The notes under the pieces: generated by a model
The model's database searches: none
Told to the model about the DNA's origin: nothing
Seen by the model: only the letters and a program-made list of their open reading frames with translations
Position numbers and translations under genes: made by a program
Source: Sulfurospirillum sp964466465
Lineage (GTDB): Bacteria; Campylobacterota; Campylobacteria; Campylobacterales; Sulfurospirillaceae
NCBI GenBank assembly: GCA_964466465.1
Contig: CAYXNJ010000049.1
Coordinates: 1-17,347, forward strand
Direction: 5' to 3'
Length of the DNA stretch: 17,347 bases
Shown here: positions 1 through 6,572 of the stretch, piece by piece
How the letters are laid out: every line of letters begins with the position of its first letter
Numbering within the stretch: the stretch's first letter is position 1

Positions 1-128
1 ATTCGATTATCTTCTTTTCACTGATTATCGGTGTAGTGTTGGGAGATGGTTTACGAGATATTATTGGACTATTTGGTATACTCTTAGTCGTTCTTAGTGG
101 AATTATTGTAGCAAAGGAGAAAGAGTGA
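1..128 (+). CDS. C-terminal end of a DMT/EamA-like inner-membrane permease (partial)
   Basis: An open frame enters the window (first full codon at base 3) and runs 41 codons to a TGA at 126-128. The residues are almost all hydrophobic and form two membrane-spanning stretches separated by a short polar turn (GDGLRD), ending in a charged KEKE tail. The pattern (a short helix, a turn with G-D, then a helix ending in small residues and a charged cytosolic tail) is that of the last two helices of drug/metabolite transporter (EamA) proteins. Only the tail is present, so the family call is tentative and the substrate cannot be judged. Its stop overlaps the GTG start of kdsA (GTGA), which suggests translational coupling and a shared transcript. 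The kdsA Shine-Dalgarno (AAAGGAG) lies inside its last codons. Confidence 0.55.
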   Translation, partial: SIIFFSLIIGVVLGDGLRDIIGLFGILLVVLSGIIVAKEKE

Positions 129-925
129 TTTTAATCGCTGGACCATGTGTCATTGAAAGTAGAGACAGCCTCTTTAGGGTTGCAGAGAAATTAGTCAGTT
201 ATCATGAAGATAAAACCATAGATTTTTATTTTAAATCAAGTTTTGATAAAGCGAACCGCACCAGTATCGACAGCTTCAGAGGCCCAGGTATCGATGAAGG
301 TTTGAAACTTTTGGATGAGGTACGTAAAGAGTTTGGTTACAAACTTTTAACCGACATTCACGATTACACCCAAGCAAAGCCTGTAGGTGAAGTGGTTGAT
401 GTGCTTCAAATCCCAGCGTTTTTATGCCGTCAGACCGACCTTTTAGTCGCAGCAGCGCAAACAAACTGTGTGGTGAATATCAAAAAAGGGCAGTTTTTAA
501 ACCCTGCGGATATGCGTTATTCGGTCAAGAAAGTGCTCGATACCAGAGGTGTCAAAGAAGAGGGCTACGAAGCTGCTAAAAAAGCGGGCGTATGGCTCAC
601 TGAGCGTGGTAGTACGTTTGGATACGGCAATTTAGTCGTAGATGCGCGTAGTTTTGTCATTATGCGCCAGTTTGCACCTGTTATCTTTGATGCAACCCAT
701 TCGGTGCAAATGCCTGGAACTGAGGGTGGCAAAAGTGGTGGAAAACGTGAGTTTGTGCGCCCACTTTCACGCTCAGCCGCCGCTGTTGGTGTGGATGGTT
801 TCTTCTTTGAAACACATTTTAACCCTTGCGAAGCGTTGTGTGATGGTCCAAATATGCTGGATTTAGATGATTTGGGCTTAGCGATCAAAGATATTAAAGC
901 GATTCAAGACGCGCTTAAGGCATAA
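125..925 (+). CDS. kdsA: 3-deoxy-8-phosphooctulonate synthase (Kdo-8-P synthase)
   Basis: This cytosolic enzyme condenses phosphoenolpyruvate with arabinose-5-phosphate to give Kdo-8-phosphate, the precursor of the inner-core sugar of lipopolysaccharide. The 266-residue length is typical. Visible motifs are GPCVIES at 6-12, KSSFDKANR at 37-45, the QIPAFLCRQTDL segment near 95-106, KKGQF near 120-124 and DATHSVQMPG at 189-198. Cys8, His192, Glu229 and Asp240 match the metal ligands of the metal-dependent (Aquifex-type) class, whereas E. coli KdsA has Asn at the Cys position. The GTG start is chosen because an AAAGGAG lies just upstream and the protein begins directly with the conserved first strand. 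It is the first of a run of closely spaced + strand genes; ovoA begins one base after its stop. Identification is secure. Confidence 0.96.
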   Translation: MILIAGPCVIESRDSLFRVAEKLVSYHEDKTIDFYFKSSFDKANRTSIDSFRGPGIDEGLKLLDEVRKEFGYKLLTDIHDYTQAKPVGEVVDVLQIPAFLCRQTDLLVAAAQTNCVVNIKKGQFLNPADMRYSVKKVLDTRGVKEEGYEAAKKAGVWLTERGSTFGYGNLVVDARSFVIMRQFAPVIFDATHSVQMPGTEGGKSGGKREFVRPLSRSAAAVGVDGFFFETHFNPCEALCDGPNMLDLDDLGLAIKDIKAIQDALKA

Positions 926-926
926 C

Positions 927-3017
927 ATGCAACTCATCCCAACACGCAATATTCTTTTAAATGTAGGAACTGCGGAGCAAAAAAGAGCGGAAATTAGAGA
1001 GTATTTTCTCAAAACTTATACGGTGTATGAGAAGCTCTTTGAACTTCTGAGCGATGATGAGAGTTACTATCTCACAGCAGATCCTCTGCGTCATCCGCTT
1101 GTTTTTTATTTTGGTCATACGGCAACCTTCTTTATCAATAAGCTGGTTCTTGCCAAGCTGATTGATAAGCGAATCAATCCAACATTCGAGTCCATCTTTG
1201 CAATTGGTGTAGATGAGATGAGTTGGGATGATTTGAACCAATCCAATTACAAATGGCCAAAAATCCCTGAAATTAGGATTTATCGCGATGCTGTTAAAGC
1301 TAAAATTTTAGAATTGATCGACACCTTGCCTCTCTCCATGCCTATTTCATGGGATAGCCCATTTTGGGCGATTATGATGGGCATTGAGCATGAGCGCATT
1401 CATCTTGAAACTTCCTCAGTTCTTATTCGCCAACTTCCCCTTGAGCGTGTTGTGCCAAACGATTTTTGGAAAGTTTGCCCTATGGATACCCCTGTGGTTT
1501 ACAATGAACTTATAGCCGTTAAAGGCACAACCCTTCGTTTGGAAAAGAAAAAAGACGATGCGCTGTATGGTTGGGATAACGAGTATGGTGTTCATGTGAA
1601 AGAAGTGAAAGATTTTAAAGCGTCTAAGTATCTTGTGAGTAATGCCGAATTTTTGGGCTTTATCGAAGAGGGCGGTTATGAAAATGAACGCTTCTGGAAT
1701 GAAGAAGGGTGGAAGTGGAAAAGCTATAAAAATGCCACCATGCCTCTGTTTTGGCGTAAAGATGCTTCAGGCTATAAACTTCGCTTAATGGCTGAAGAGA
1801 TAGACATGCCATGGAGTTGGCCAGTAGAAATTAACTACCTCGAAGCCAAAGCGTTTTGTAACTGGAAAAGTCAAGTCTCGGGTAAATCCATTCGCCTTCC
1901 AAGTGAAGAGGAGTGGTATATTTTAAGAGATGCTCATGTCAAATGTGATGAGCCATTTTGGGACAAAGCACCTGCCAACATTAACCTAGAGTATTTTGCC
2001 TCTTCCGTGCCAGTCGATACCTTCGCATTTGGTGATTTTTACGATGTTATCGGCAATGTATGGCAGTGGACGGAGACGCCGATTAATGGATTTGATGGCT
2101 TTAGTGTGCATCCGCTTTACGATGACTTTTCGGTGCCTACGTTTGATGACAGACATAACATCATCAAAGGTGGTTCGTGGATCAGCACGGGCAATGAGAT
2201 CATAAGAGCTTCTCGTTACGCATTTCGACGTCATTTTTACCAACATGCGGGTTTTCGCTATGTTGAGTCTGCTGAGCCAGTTGAAACACATTCTGTTTTT
2301 TATGAGACCGATTTTGCACTTTCTCAAATTTGTCATGCGCATTTTGGCACAAAAGAGCATAACTACTACGAAGCAATGGCGCAGTTGTGTATTGCCTTGG
2401 GTGGTGAACATAACAAAGCCCTTGAAATAGGCTGTGGCGCAGGGCGTGGAACTTATGCGTTAGCACGTCATTTTGCAATGGTGCATGGTGTGGAATTTAC
2501 CGCACGCGTGGTAAGACTTGCAACCAATTTTAAAGAGAGTGGAAAGCTTAAATATGCGCTGAAAGAAGAAGGCGAGCTTGCCTCTTTTATTGAAAAAAAT
2601 CTAAGCGATTTTAATATTGATCCAAAGGTTCAAAAAGTAGAGTTTTGGCAAGCTGATCCGCACAATATGAAGCCCTATTTTGATGGATACGATCTCATTC
2701 TCGCTAACGATATACTGGATACTCTGTACGATCCAGCACTCTTTTTGGAAAAAATCAAAGAGCGTTTAAATCCAGAAGGATTTTTGATCATATCAAGTGC
2801 TTATGACTGGAATGAAGGAAAAACTCCACGCGCAAAATGGCTGGGCGGTTTTAAGAAAAATGGCGAAAAATACAGTACATTTGATGCGTTAAGTGAGCAT
2901 CTCTCGCCATTTTTTGAAATGTATCAAGAGCCTGTAAAAATGGAGTTATCTATCCATGAAAGTGATTCTAAAAGTGTGATAAAAACGTTACATATAAGTG
3001 TGTGGAAAAAGCGATAA
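927..3017 (+). CDS. ovoA: OvoA-type 5-histidylcysteine sulfoxide synthase with fused methyltransferase
   Basis: OvoA is a non-haem iron enzyme that joins cysteine to the imidazole of histidine using O2; its C-terminal domain is thought to N-methylate the 4-mercaptohistidine product to ovothiol A. The 696-residue protein has the full three-part layout. An N-terminal DinB-like domain carries His64 in the LRHPLVFYFGH region and the iron motif HX3HXE (His155, His159, Glu161). A formylglycine-generating-enzyme/sulfatase-modifying domain follows, with GNVWQW near 377, GGSW at 415 and GFRY at 442. A Rossmann methyltransferase comes last, with EIGCGAGRG at 500-508. An AAGG six bases before the ATG serves as the ribosome site. 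EgtB-type ergothioneine enzymes share the first two domains but usually lack this methyltransferase, so OvoA fits better. The partner lyase OvoB is not in the window. Confidence 0.9.
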   Translation: MQLIPTRNILLNVGTAEQKRAEIREYFLKTYTVYEKLFELLSDDESYYLTADPLRHPLVFYFGHTATFFINKLVLAKLIDKRINPTFESIFAIGVDEMSWDDLNQSNYKWPKIPEIRIYRDAVKAKILELIDTLPLSMPISWDSPFWAIMMGIEHERIHLETSSVLIRQLPLERVVPNDFWKVCPMDTPVVYNELIAVKGTTLRLEKKKDDALYGWDNEYGVHVKEVKDFKASKYLVSNAEFLGFIEEGGYENERFWNEEGWKWKSYKNATMPLFWRKDASGYKLRLMAEEIDMPWSWPVEINYLEAKAFCNWKSQVSGKSIRLPSEEEWYILRDAHVKCDEPFWDKAPANINLEYFASSVPVDTFAFGDFYDVIGNVWQWTETPINGFDGFSVHPLYDDFSVPTFDDRHNIIKGGSWISTGNEIIRASRYAFRRHFYQHAGFRYVESAEPVETHSVFYETDFALSQICHAHFGTKEHNYYEAMAQLCIALGGEHNKALEIGCGAGRGTYALARHFAMVHGVEFTARVVRLATNFKESGKLKYALKEEGELASFIEKNLSDFNIDPKVQKVEFWQADPHNMKPYFDGYDLILANDILDTLYDPALFLEKIKERLNPEGFLIISSAYDWNEGKTPRAKWLGGFKKNGEKYSTFDALSEHLSPFFEMYQEPVKMELSIHESDSKSVIKTLHISVWKKR

Positions 3018-3043
3018 TTAAACTGTAACGAAAAATAGTGTAT

Positions 3044-3049
3044 TATAAG
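3044..3049 (+). promoter_or_regulatory. Possible -10 element before ribH (TATAAG)
   Basis: The 53-base gap between ovoA and ribH is very AT-rich and contains TATAAG 21 bases before the ribH start, with no recognisable -35. Housekeeping promoters in Campylobacterota often lack a -35, so an internal promoter that keeps ribH-nusB-pyrF expressed independently of ovoA is plausible. It rests on one hexamer only. Confidence 0.35.
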
Positions 3050-3070
3050 AAAAAGTGAAAAAGGAAAATT

Positions 3071-3535
3071 ATGAATATCATTGAAGGAAAACTTGCTCTT
3101 AAAGGTAATGAAAAAGTAGCGATTATTAACAGTCGTTTTAACCATATTATTACAGATCGTTTGGTTGAAGGCGCACGTGATGCATTTGTTCGTCATGGTG
3201 GTGACGAGAAAAATTTAGACCTTATTTTAGTTCCTGGTGCGTATGAAATTCCATTGGCACTCGATAAAATTTTAAGCAGCGGTAAATATGACGCAGTCTG
3301 TTGTGTAGGTGCAGTCATTCGTGGAAGTACTCCTCATTTTGACTATGTTGCGGCTGAGGCGACAAAAGGTGTTGCAAATACAGCTCTTAAATACCAAAAA
3401 CCAGTAACATATGGCGTTTTAACAACCGATACAATTGAGCAGGCAATCGAGAGAGCTGGAAGCAAAGCGGGCAATAAAGGCTTTGAAGCGATGACAGGTT
3501 TGATCGAGCTTATTAGTCTTTATAAAAATCTATAA
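3071..3535 (+). CDS. ribH: 6,7-dimethyl-8-ribityllumazine synthase
   Basis: RibH condenses 5-amino-6-ribitylaminouracil with 3,4-dihydroxy-2-butanone-4-phosphate to form lumazine, the step before riboflavin. It usually assembles into a 60-subunit shell or pentamers. The 154 residues match the family's normal length. The conserved blocks are SRFNHIITDRL near 21-31, VPGAYEIPLAL at 54-64, GAVIRGSTPHFDYV at 80-93 with the catalytic-region His89, and GVLTTDTIEQA near 115-125. AAGGA at 3061-3065 is well placed before the ATG. nusB starts nine bases after the stop. The ribH-nusB pairing is widespread in bacteria and is kept here. Identification is secure. Confidence 0.97.
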   Translation: MNIIEGKLALKGNEKVAIINSRFNHIITDRLVEGARDAFVRHGGDEKNLDLILVPGAYEIPLALDKILSSGKYDAVCCVGAVIRGSTPHFDYVAAEATKGVANTALKYQKPVTYGVLTTDTIEQAIERAGSKAGNKGFEAMTGLIELISLYKNL

Positions 3536-3544
3536 GGAAACGCT

Positions 3545-3952
3545 TTGGCAACACGACATCAAGCACGAGAAAGTATTATTACCCTTTTGTATGCGGAAGA
3601 CATAGGGAACGCGGGAATTGAAAAATTCGTCGATGAACTTTTTGAAGAGAAAAAAATTCGTAATCAACAAAAAGAGTTTGCACTGGGTCTTTACCACGGT
3701 GTAAAAGAGCATTTAGGTACAATTGATGAAGCAATCAACCTTCATTTAAAAGAGTGGAACCTCAGTGAGATTGGAACAATTGAGCGTGCTATCTTAAGAC
3801 TTGGCGCGTATGAGATTTTGTACTCAGAACTCGATAACGCTGTAGTGATTAATGAAGCGATTGAGCTTGCGAAGAAACTTTGTAATGAGACAAGTCCTAA
3901 ATTTATTAATGGTGTTTTAGATGCGATTTGCAAAGATGGAGAAAGCAACTAA
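3545..3952 (+). CDS. nusB: Transcription antitermination factor NusB
   Basis: NusB binds boxA RNA together with NusE (S10) and supports rRNA antitermination. The 135-residue protein is all-helical in character and shows the family pattern: an N-terminal RHQARESIITLLYA segment, a central GLYHGVKEHLGTID stretch, the LSEIGTIERAILRLGAYEIL block and a C-terminal INEAIELAKKL followed by FINGVLDAI. A TTG start at 3545 is used. AAGGAAA lies 5 bases upstream, and the first residues MATRHQAR are those expected for the family, so no other start fits. The gene sits between ribH and pyrF. Its stop overlaps the pyrF start (TAATG), so the two are probably translationally coupled. Confidence 0.95.
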   Translation: MATRHQARESIITLLYAEDIGNAGIEKFVDELFEEKKIRNQQKEFALGLYHGVKEHLGTIDEAINLHLKEWNLSEIGTIERAILRLGAYEILYSELDNAVVINEAIELAKKLCNETSPKFINGVLDAICKDGESN

Positions 3953-4635
3953 TGAAGCTTTGCGTTGCGTTGGATCTTCCGAGTAAAGAAGAAAATCTTG
4001 GTCTCATTCAAAAACTAAAAAGCGAAGATGTTTGGCTCAAAGTAGGACTTCGCTCTTACATTCGTGATGGCGAAGCACTCCTTAGAGAAATTAAATCGAT
4101 CAATCCAAATTTTAAAATCTTTTTAGATCTCAAAATCCATGATATTCCCAATACAATGGCAGATGCCGCAGAATCGATGATAGGGCTAGGTGTGGATATG
4201 TTCAATGTTCATGCTTCAAGCGGTGTCAAAGCGATGAAAATGGTGATGGAGCGTGTCAATACGTTTACCAATCCTCCTATCGTTTTAGCCGTTACAGCAC
4301 TTACCAGCTTTGATAACGCCTCATTTGAAGCAATTTACAAAACGTCTATTGAGCAAAAAGCGGTTGAATTTGCGAAAGATGCGTATGCAAGCGGTCTGCA
4401 TGGCGTGGTATGTTCAGTATATGAAAGCTTGGATATTAAAGCTCATACATCTGATACATTTTTAACGCTCACTCCAGGTATTCGCCCTTTTGGTGAGAGT
4501 AATAATGACCAAGAACGCGTGGCGGATATTGAAACTGCAAAAGCGCAGCACTCTGATTTTATCGTCGTAGGACGCCCAATCTATCATAGTAACGACCCGT
4601 TAGGCATTGTAAAGAAAATTATTGAAAATATTTAA
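3952..4635 (+). CDS. pyrF: Orotidine-5'-phosphate decarboxylase
   Basis: PyrF decarboxylates OMP to UMP, the last step of de novo pyrimidine synthesis. The chosen start gives 227 residues beginning MKLCVALDLPS, the first strand of the TIM barrel. Conserved features are LKVGLR near 25-30, the catalytic Asp-X-Lys-X-X-Asp motif in LDLKIHDIPNT (near 57-67), the VTALTS segment, and the phosphate-binding TPGIRP and VVGRPIY loops near the C-terminus. A longer reading from a TTG at 3928 would add eight poorly conserved residues. The ATG at 3952 is preferred because GGAG lies 9 bases upstream and it overlaps the nusB stop as TAATG. This is a housekeeping enzyme and identification is secure. Confidence 0.96.
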   Translation: MKLCVALDLPSKEENLGLIQKLKSEDVWLKVGLRSYIRDGEALLREIKSINPNFKIFLDLKIHDIPNTMADAAESMIGLGVDMFNVHASSGVKAMKMVMERVNTFTNPPIVLAVTALTSFDNASFEAIYKTSIEQKAVEFAKDAYASGLHGVVCSVYESLDIKAHTSDTFLTLTPGIRPFGESNNDQERVADIETAKAQHSDFIVVGRPIYHSNDPLGIVKKIIENI

Positions 4636-4651
4636 AGACTAAGAGGGAAGA

Positions 4652-6133
4652 ATGTTTCAAAAGATAGTATTAAGTATCGTGTTATTTTTTGCCTTTAGTA
4701 TTGTTGCTTTTTTCTTGCTTATAAAAGTGATTGATTTTAATGAGTACAAACCTCGCATACAAAAAGCAATTAAAGAGAGCACAGGATATGAACTCGTTAT
4801 TCGCGGTGATATTACTCTTTCACTTTCTCCTGCTGGGGTGAGTATTTTTGACATTGAAATTACCAATCCAACGTATCATCCTGAAACACCTTTTGCAAAA
4901 TTAGGCAGTTTTGATGTAGCACTTGATCTTTCCGCTCTTCTTAAAAAAGAGGTTAAAGTGAGACATATCTCTATTGATAGTCTTAAGATGATGGTGGAAA
5001 AAACCAAAGAGGGTAAGTTTAATTACGAGTTACTTTTACCTACTAAGAACAGTGAGAAAAAATCTAAAGAAAGCAACACAACGCTTGAAAAACAAGATGG
5101 CTTTCCTTTGGTTAACGTTAAAAAAATTAAATTTAGCAATGCAGATGTAACCTATGTGGATGCCAATAGTAATGTTCAAGTTATTTTTGAGAAAATGAAC
5201 CTTGACATGAATGATATTAATTATGACATTTCTAAACATCGATTACAAGCATTTTCATGTGTTGGAGATATGCACATCGATAAAATTCAATATGCCAACT
5301 ATGCGCTTAAAGATATTTCCGCTTCATTCGAAATGAAAGACGCTATCGCCGTGAGTGAAAACTTGCATTATACGCTTTTTGATACGCCTATACAAGGAAG
5401 TGGTAAATTTGATTTAAGCGGAAAACAACCAAAGATTTCACTTAAGAGTAAACTTGTTGGTTTAAAATTGGCCAATCTTTCTCGTGAACTTTGGGATAAA
5501 AACCTTCTTGAAGGAAGTGCTAATGGCGATTTCAAACTCTCTTTTTTTATTGGTGATGCACATACGTTTAAAAGCACTTTAAATGGCTTTATTCAGATGT
5601 ATGGGGAAGATGTAACCCTGAAAGGATATGATATTGATAAAATCGCGTTAGCGCTTGATCCAAACCAAAGATCTAAAGGGTTTTTATTGGGAAACTTACT
5701 TGCGGGTGCTGTGGGAATGTCCAAAGGAGAAAGTAGCATGCTCAAAGAAGTAAATACCAAAGTAGATATAGGCTACTCAGAAATACAACTCAGTGATGTT
5801 GCTTTAAGTACTGCCACAAATCGTGTGGCACTTAAAGGTACTATAAACATTGTTGATGAAAAATTTATTGATTTTAGAACAGCACTTTTGGATTCAAAAG
5901 GATGTGCAATATTTCAGCAAAAAATGAGTGGATCTTTTGCAAAACCTTCCGTAAAAGTAAATGATGCAACGATCACTGCGTTGAGCAATGTGGTACTCTC
6001 TTTCTCGACAAAGCCAAAAGCAGCACCAAGTCCAGCCAAACAAAACGATGAAAATTGTACGGTGTTTTATGAAGGAGTAGTGAAACATCCTGCTCCATTA
6101 GCGCCAGTTTCTAGCACACCATCTGGGGAATAA
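4652..6133 (+). CDS. AsmA-like envelope protein
   Basis: The 493-residue product starts with one hydrophobic helix (about residues 5-25). It is followed at once by the DFNEYKPRIQKAIKESTGYELVIRG-type region that marks the start of AsmA-family proteins, where a charged segment leads into a repeated beta-rich fold. The rest alternates short beta-like stretches (for example ITLSLSPAGVSIFDIEITNP and the LKGTINIVDEKFIDFRTALLD region), and the C-terminus is Pro- and Ala-rich. AsmA-family proteins are inner-membrane anchored, extend into the periplasm and are linked to outer-membrane assembly and phospholipid movement; the exact role here is not known. It lies 16 bases after pyrF with an AGAGGGAAG ribosome site, so it is probably the last gene of the long operon. 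It is shorter than E. coli AsmA (about 600 residues). Confidence 0.8.
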   Translation: MFQKIVLSIVLFFAFSIVAFFLLIKVIDFNEYKPRIQKAIKESTGYELVIRGDITLSLSPAGVSIFDIEITNPTYHPETPFAKLGSFDVALDLSALLKKEVKVRHISIDSLKMMVEKTKEGKFNYELLLPTKNSEKKSKESNTTLEKQDGFPLVNVKKIKFSNADVTYVDANSNVQVIFEKMNLDMNDINYDISKHRLQAFSCVGDMHIDKIQYANYALKDISASFEMKDAIAVSENLHYTLFDTPIQGSGKFDLSGKQPKISLKSKLVGLKLANLSRELWDKNLLEGSANGDFKLSFFIGDAHTFKSTLNGFIQMYGEDVTLKGYDIDKIALALDPNQRSKGFLLGNLLAGAVGMSKGESSMLKEVNTKVDIGYSEIQLSDVALSTATNRVALKGTINIVDEKFIDFRTALLDSKGCAIFQQKMSGSFAKPSVKVNDATITALSNVVLSFSTKPKAAPSPAKQNDENCTVFYEGVVKHPAPLAPVSSTPSGE

Positions 6134-6141
6134 GTTTTGCT

Positions 6142-6171
6142 TTTTTAGATCATATTATAATGATCTAAAAA
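6142..6171 (+). promoter_or_regulatory. Promoter with -10 inside a perfect palindrome (likely operator)
   Basis: TTTTTAGATCAT (6142-6153) is matched exactly by its reverse complement ATGATCTAAAAA (6160-6171) across a six-base centre. A perfect -10 hexamer, TATAAT (6156-6161), spans the centre, and the Shine-Dalgarno AGGAG of the following small gene begins at the right edge. The U-run lies on the left arm and the A-run on the right, so this cannot act as an intrinsic terminator in either direction. A dimeric regulator binding here would occlude the -10. The regulator is unknown. That this is a promoter is likely; that it is an operator is inference from symmetry. Confidence 0.55.
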
Positions 6172-6180
6172 GGAGTACCC

Positions 6181-6324
6181 ATGCGTTTTATAGAAGGTAT
6201 TAAGCTAGTAGTAATGCTTAAAGATAAAATTGAAGAGGCGAAAAAAACAGATCAAGCCAGTGTGCAAAAGCTTCAAAAATTGCTTGAAAAGCTTTTAAAA
6301 TCACAAGATGCTGCCTATATTTGA
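6181..6324 (+). CDS. Small helical protein of 47 residues, function unknown
   Basis: An ATG at 6181 opens a 47-codon frame ending TGA at 6322-6324. AGGAG at 6171-6175 lies five bases before it, the best-placed ribosome site in this part of the window. The product starts MRFIEGIKLVVMLKDKI and then becomes highly charged and lysine-rich, with regularly spaced Leu (KLQKLLEKLLK near 30-40). This suggests an amphipathic helix or short coiled coil, probably cytosolic, with no signal peptide. It has its own promoter and is followed three bases after the stop by a strong hairpin, so it is a stand-alone transcription unit. I do not recognise a family. Possibilities are a small regulatory or membrane-associated protein, and the frame could be fortuitous, though promoter, ribosome site and terminator all agree. 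Confidence 0.65.
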   Translation: MRFIEGIKLVVMLKDKIEEAKKTDQASVQKLQKLLEKLLKSQDAAYI

Positions 6325-6326
6325 AC

Positions 6327-6365
6327 AATAAACGGCTTAAGAACTTTCTTCTTAAGCCGTTTATT
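6327..6365 (+). terminator. Hairpin terminator with a perfect 17-bp stem
   Basis: Bases 6327-6343 and 6349-6365 are exact reverse complements (core AAACGGCTTAAG / CTTAAGCCGTTT) around the five-base loop CTTTC. The right arm ends in TTTATT and is followed by TATATAC, so the transcript is U-rich after the GC core. It sits three bases after the small gene and just before the tRNA promoter. It should end transcription of the small gene and any read-through from the pyrF-asmA operon. Confidence 0.8.
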
Positions 6366-6375
6366 ATATACTCTT

Positions 6376-6383
6376 GCTATAAT
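6376..6383 (+). promoter_or_regulatory. Extended -10 promoter of the tRNA-Ser gene
   Basis: TGCTATAAT contains a perfect -10 (6378-6383) with the TG extension one base upstream, about 19 bases before the mature 5' end of the tRNA. No -35 is recognisable; the region where it would lie is the terminator stem. An extended -10 can work without a -35. Confidence 0.65.
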
Positions 6384-6402
6384 TGCACTCTACTTTTTAC
6401 TT

Positions 6403-6492
6403 GGACAGATGGGTGAGTGGCTGAAACCACACCCCTGCTAAGGGTGCGTCGGGGCAACCTGACCGAGGGTTCAAATCCCTCTCTGTCCGCCA
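6403..6492 (+). tRNA. tRNA-Ser (anticodon GCU)
   Basis: A 90-base class II tRNA with encoded CCA. The acceptor stem pairs GGACAGA (6403-6409) with TCTGTCC (6482-6488), followed by discriminator G and CCA at 6490-6492. The anticodon stem CACCC (6430-6434) / GGGTG (6442-6446) holds the loop CTGCTAA, with the anticodon GCT at 6437-6439, which reads AGC and AGU. A long variable arm lies between the anticodon stem and the T arm (GAGGGTTCAAATCCCTC), as required for serine tRNAs. It is transcribed from the extended -10 just upstream. There is no clear terminator before the next gene. Confidence 0.97.
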
Positions 6493-6572
6493 CCAACTTT
6501 AACTTCCCCTGATTATTATTCACATTGAAGTGTTTTTATAGGTACGCTAAATCTTTGACGAAAGCTGATTAT

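Noticed and set aside
565..888. A 107-codon minus-strand open frame inside kdsA
   Set aside because: It is the antisense of a strongly conserved housekeeping gene and has no ribosome site or protein-like composition.
3928..3951. An upstream TTG start for pyrF
   Set aside because: It would add eight residues that precede the conserved first strand. The ATG at 3952 has a GGAG upstream and the TAATG overlap with nusB.
6142..6171. The palindrome as an intrinsic terminator of the asmA operon
   Set aside because: The T-run is on the left arm and the A-run on the right, so neither strand gives a U-tract after the stem. The centre holds a perfect -10.
6403..6492. tRNA-Ser as an attachment site of an integrated element
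   Set aside because: No integrase gene and no second copy of the tRNA 3' end is present in the window; the flanking genes look like ordinary chromosome.
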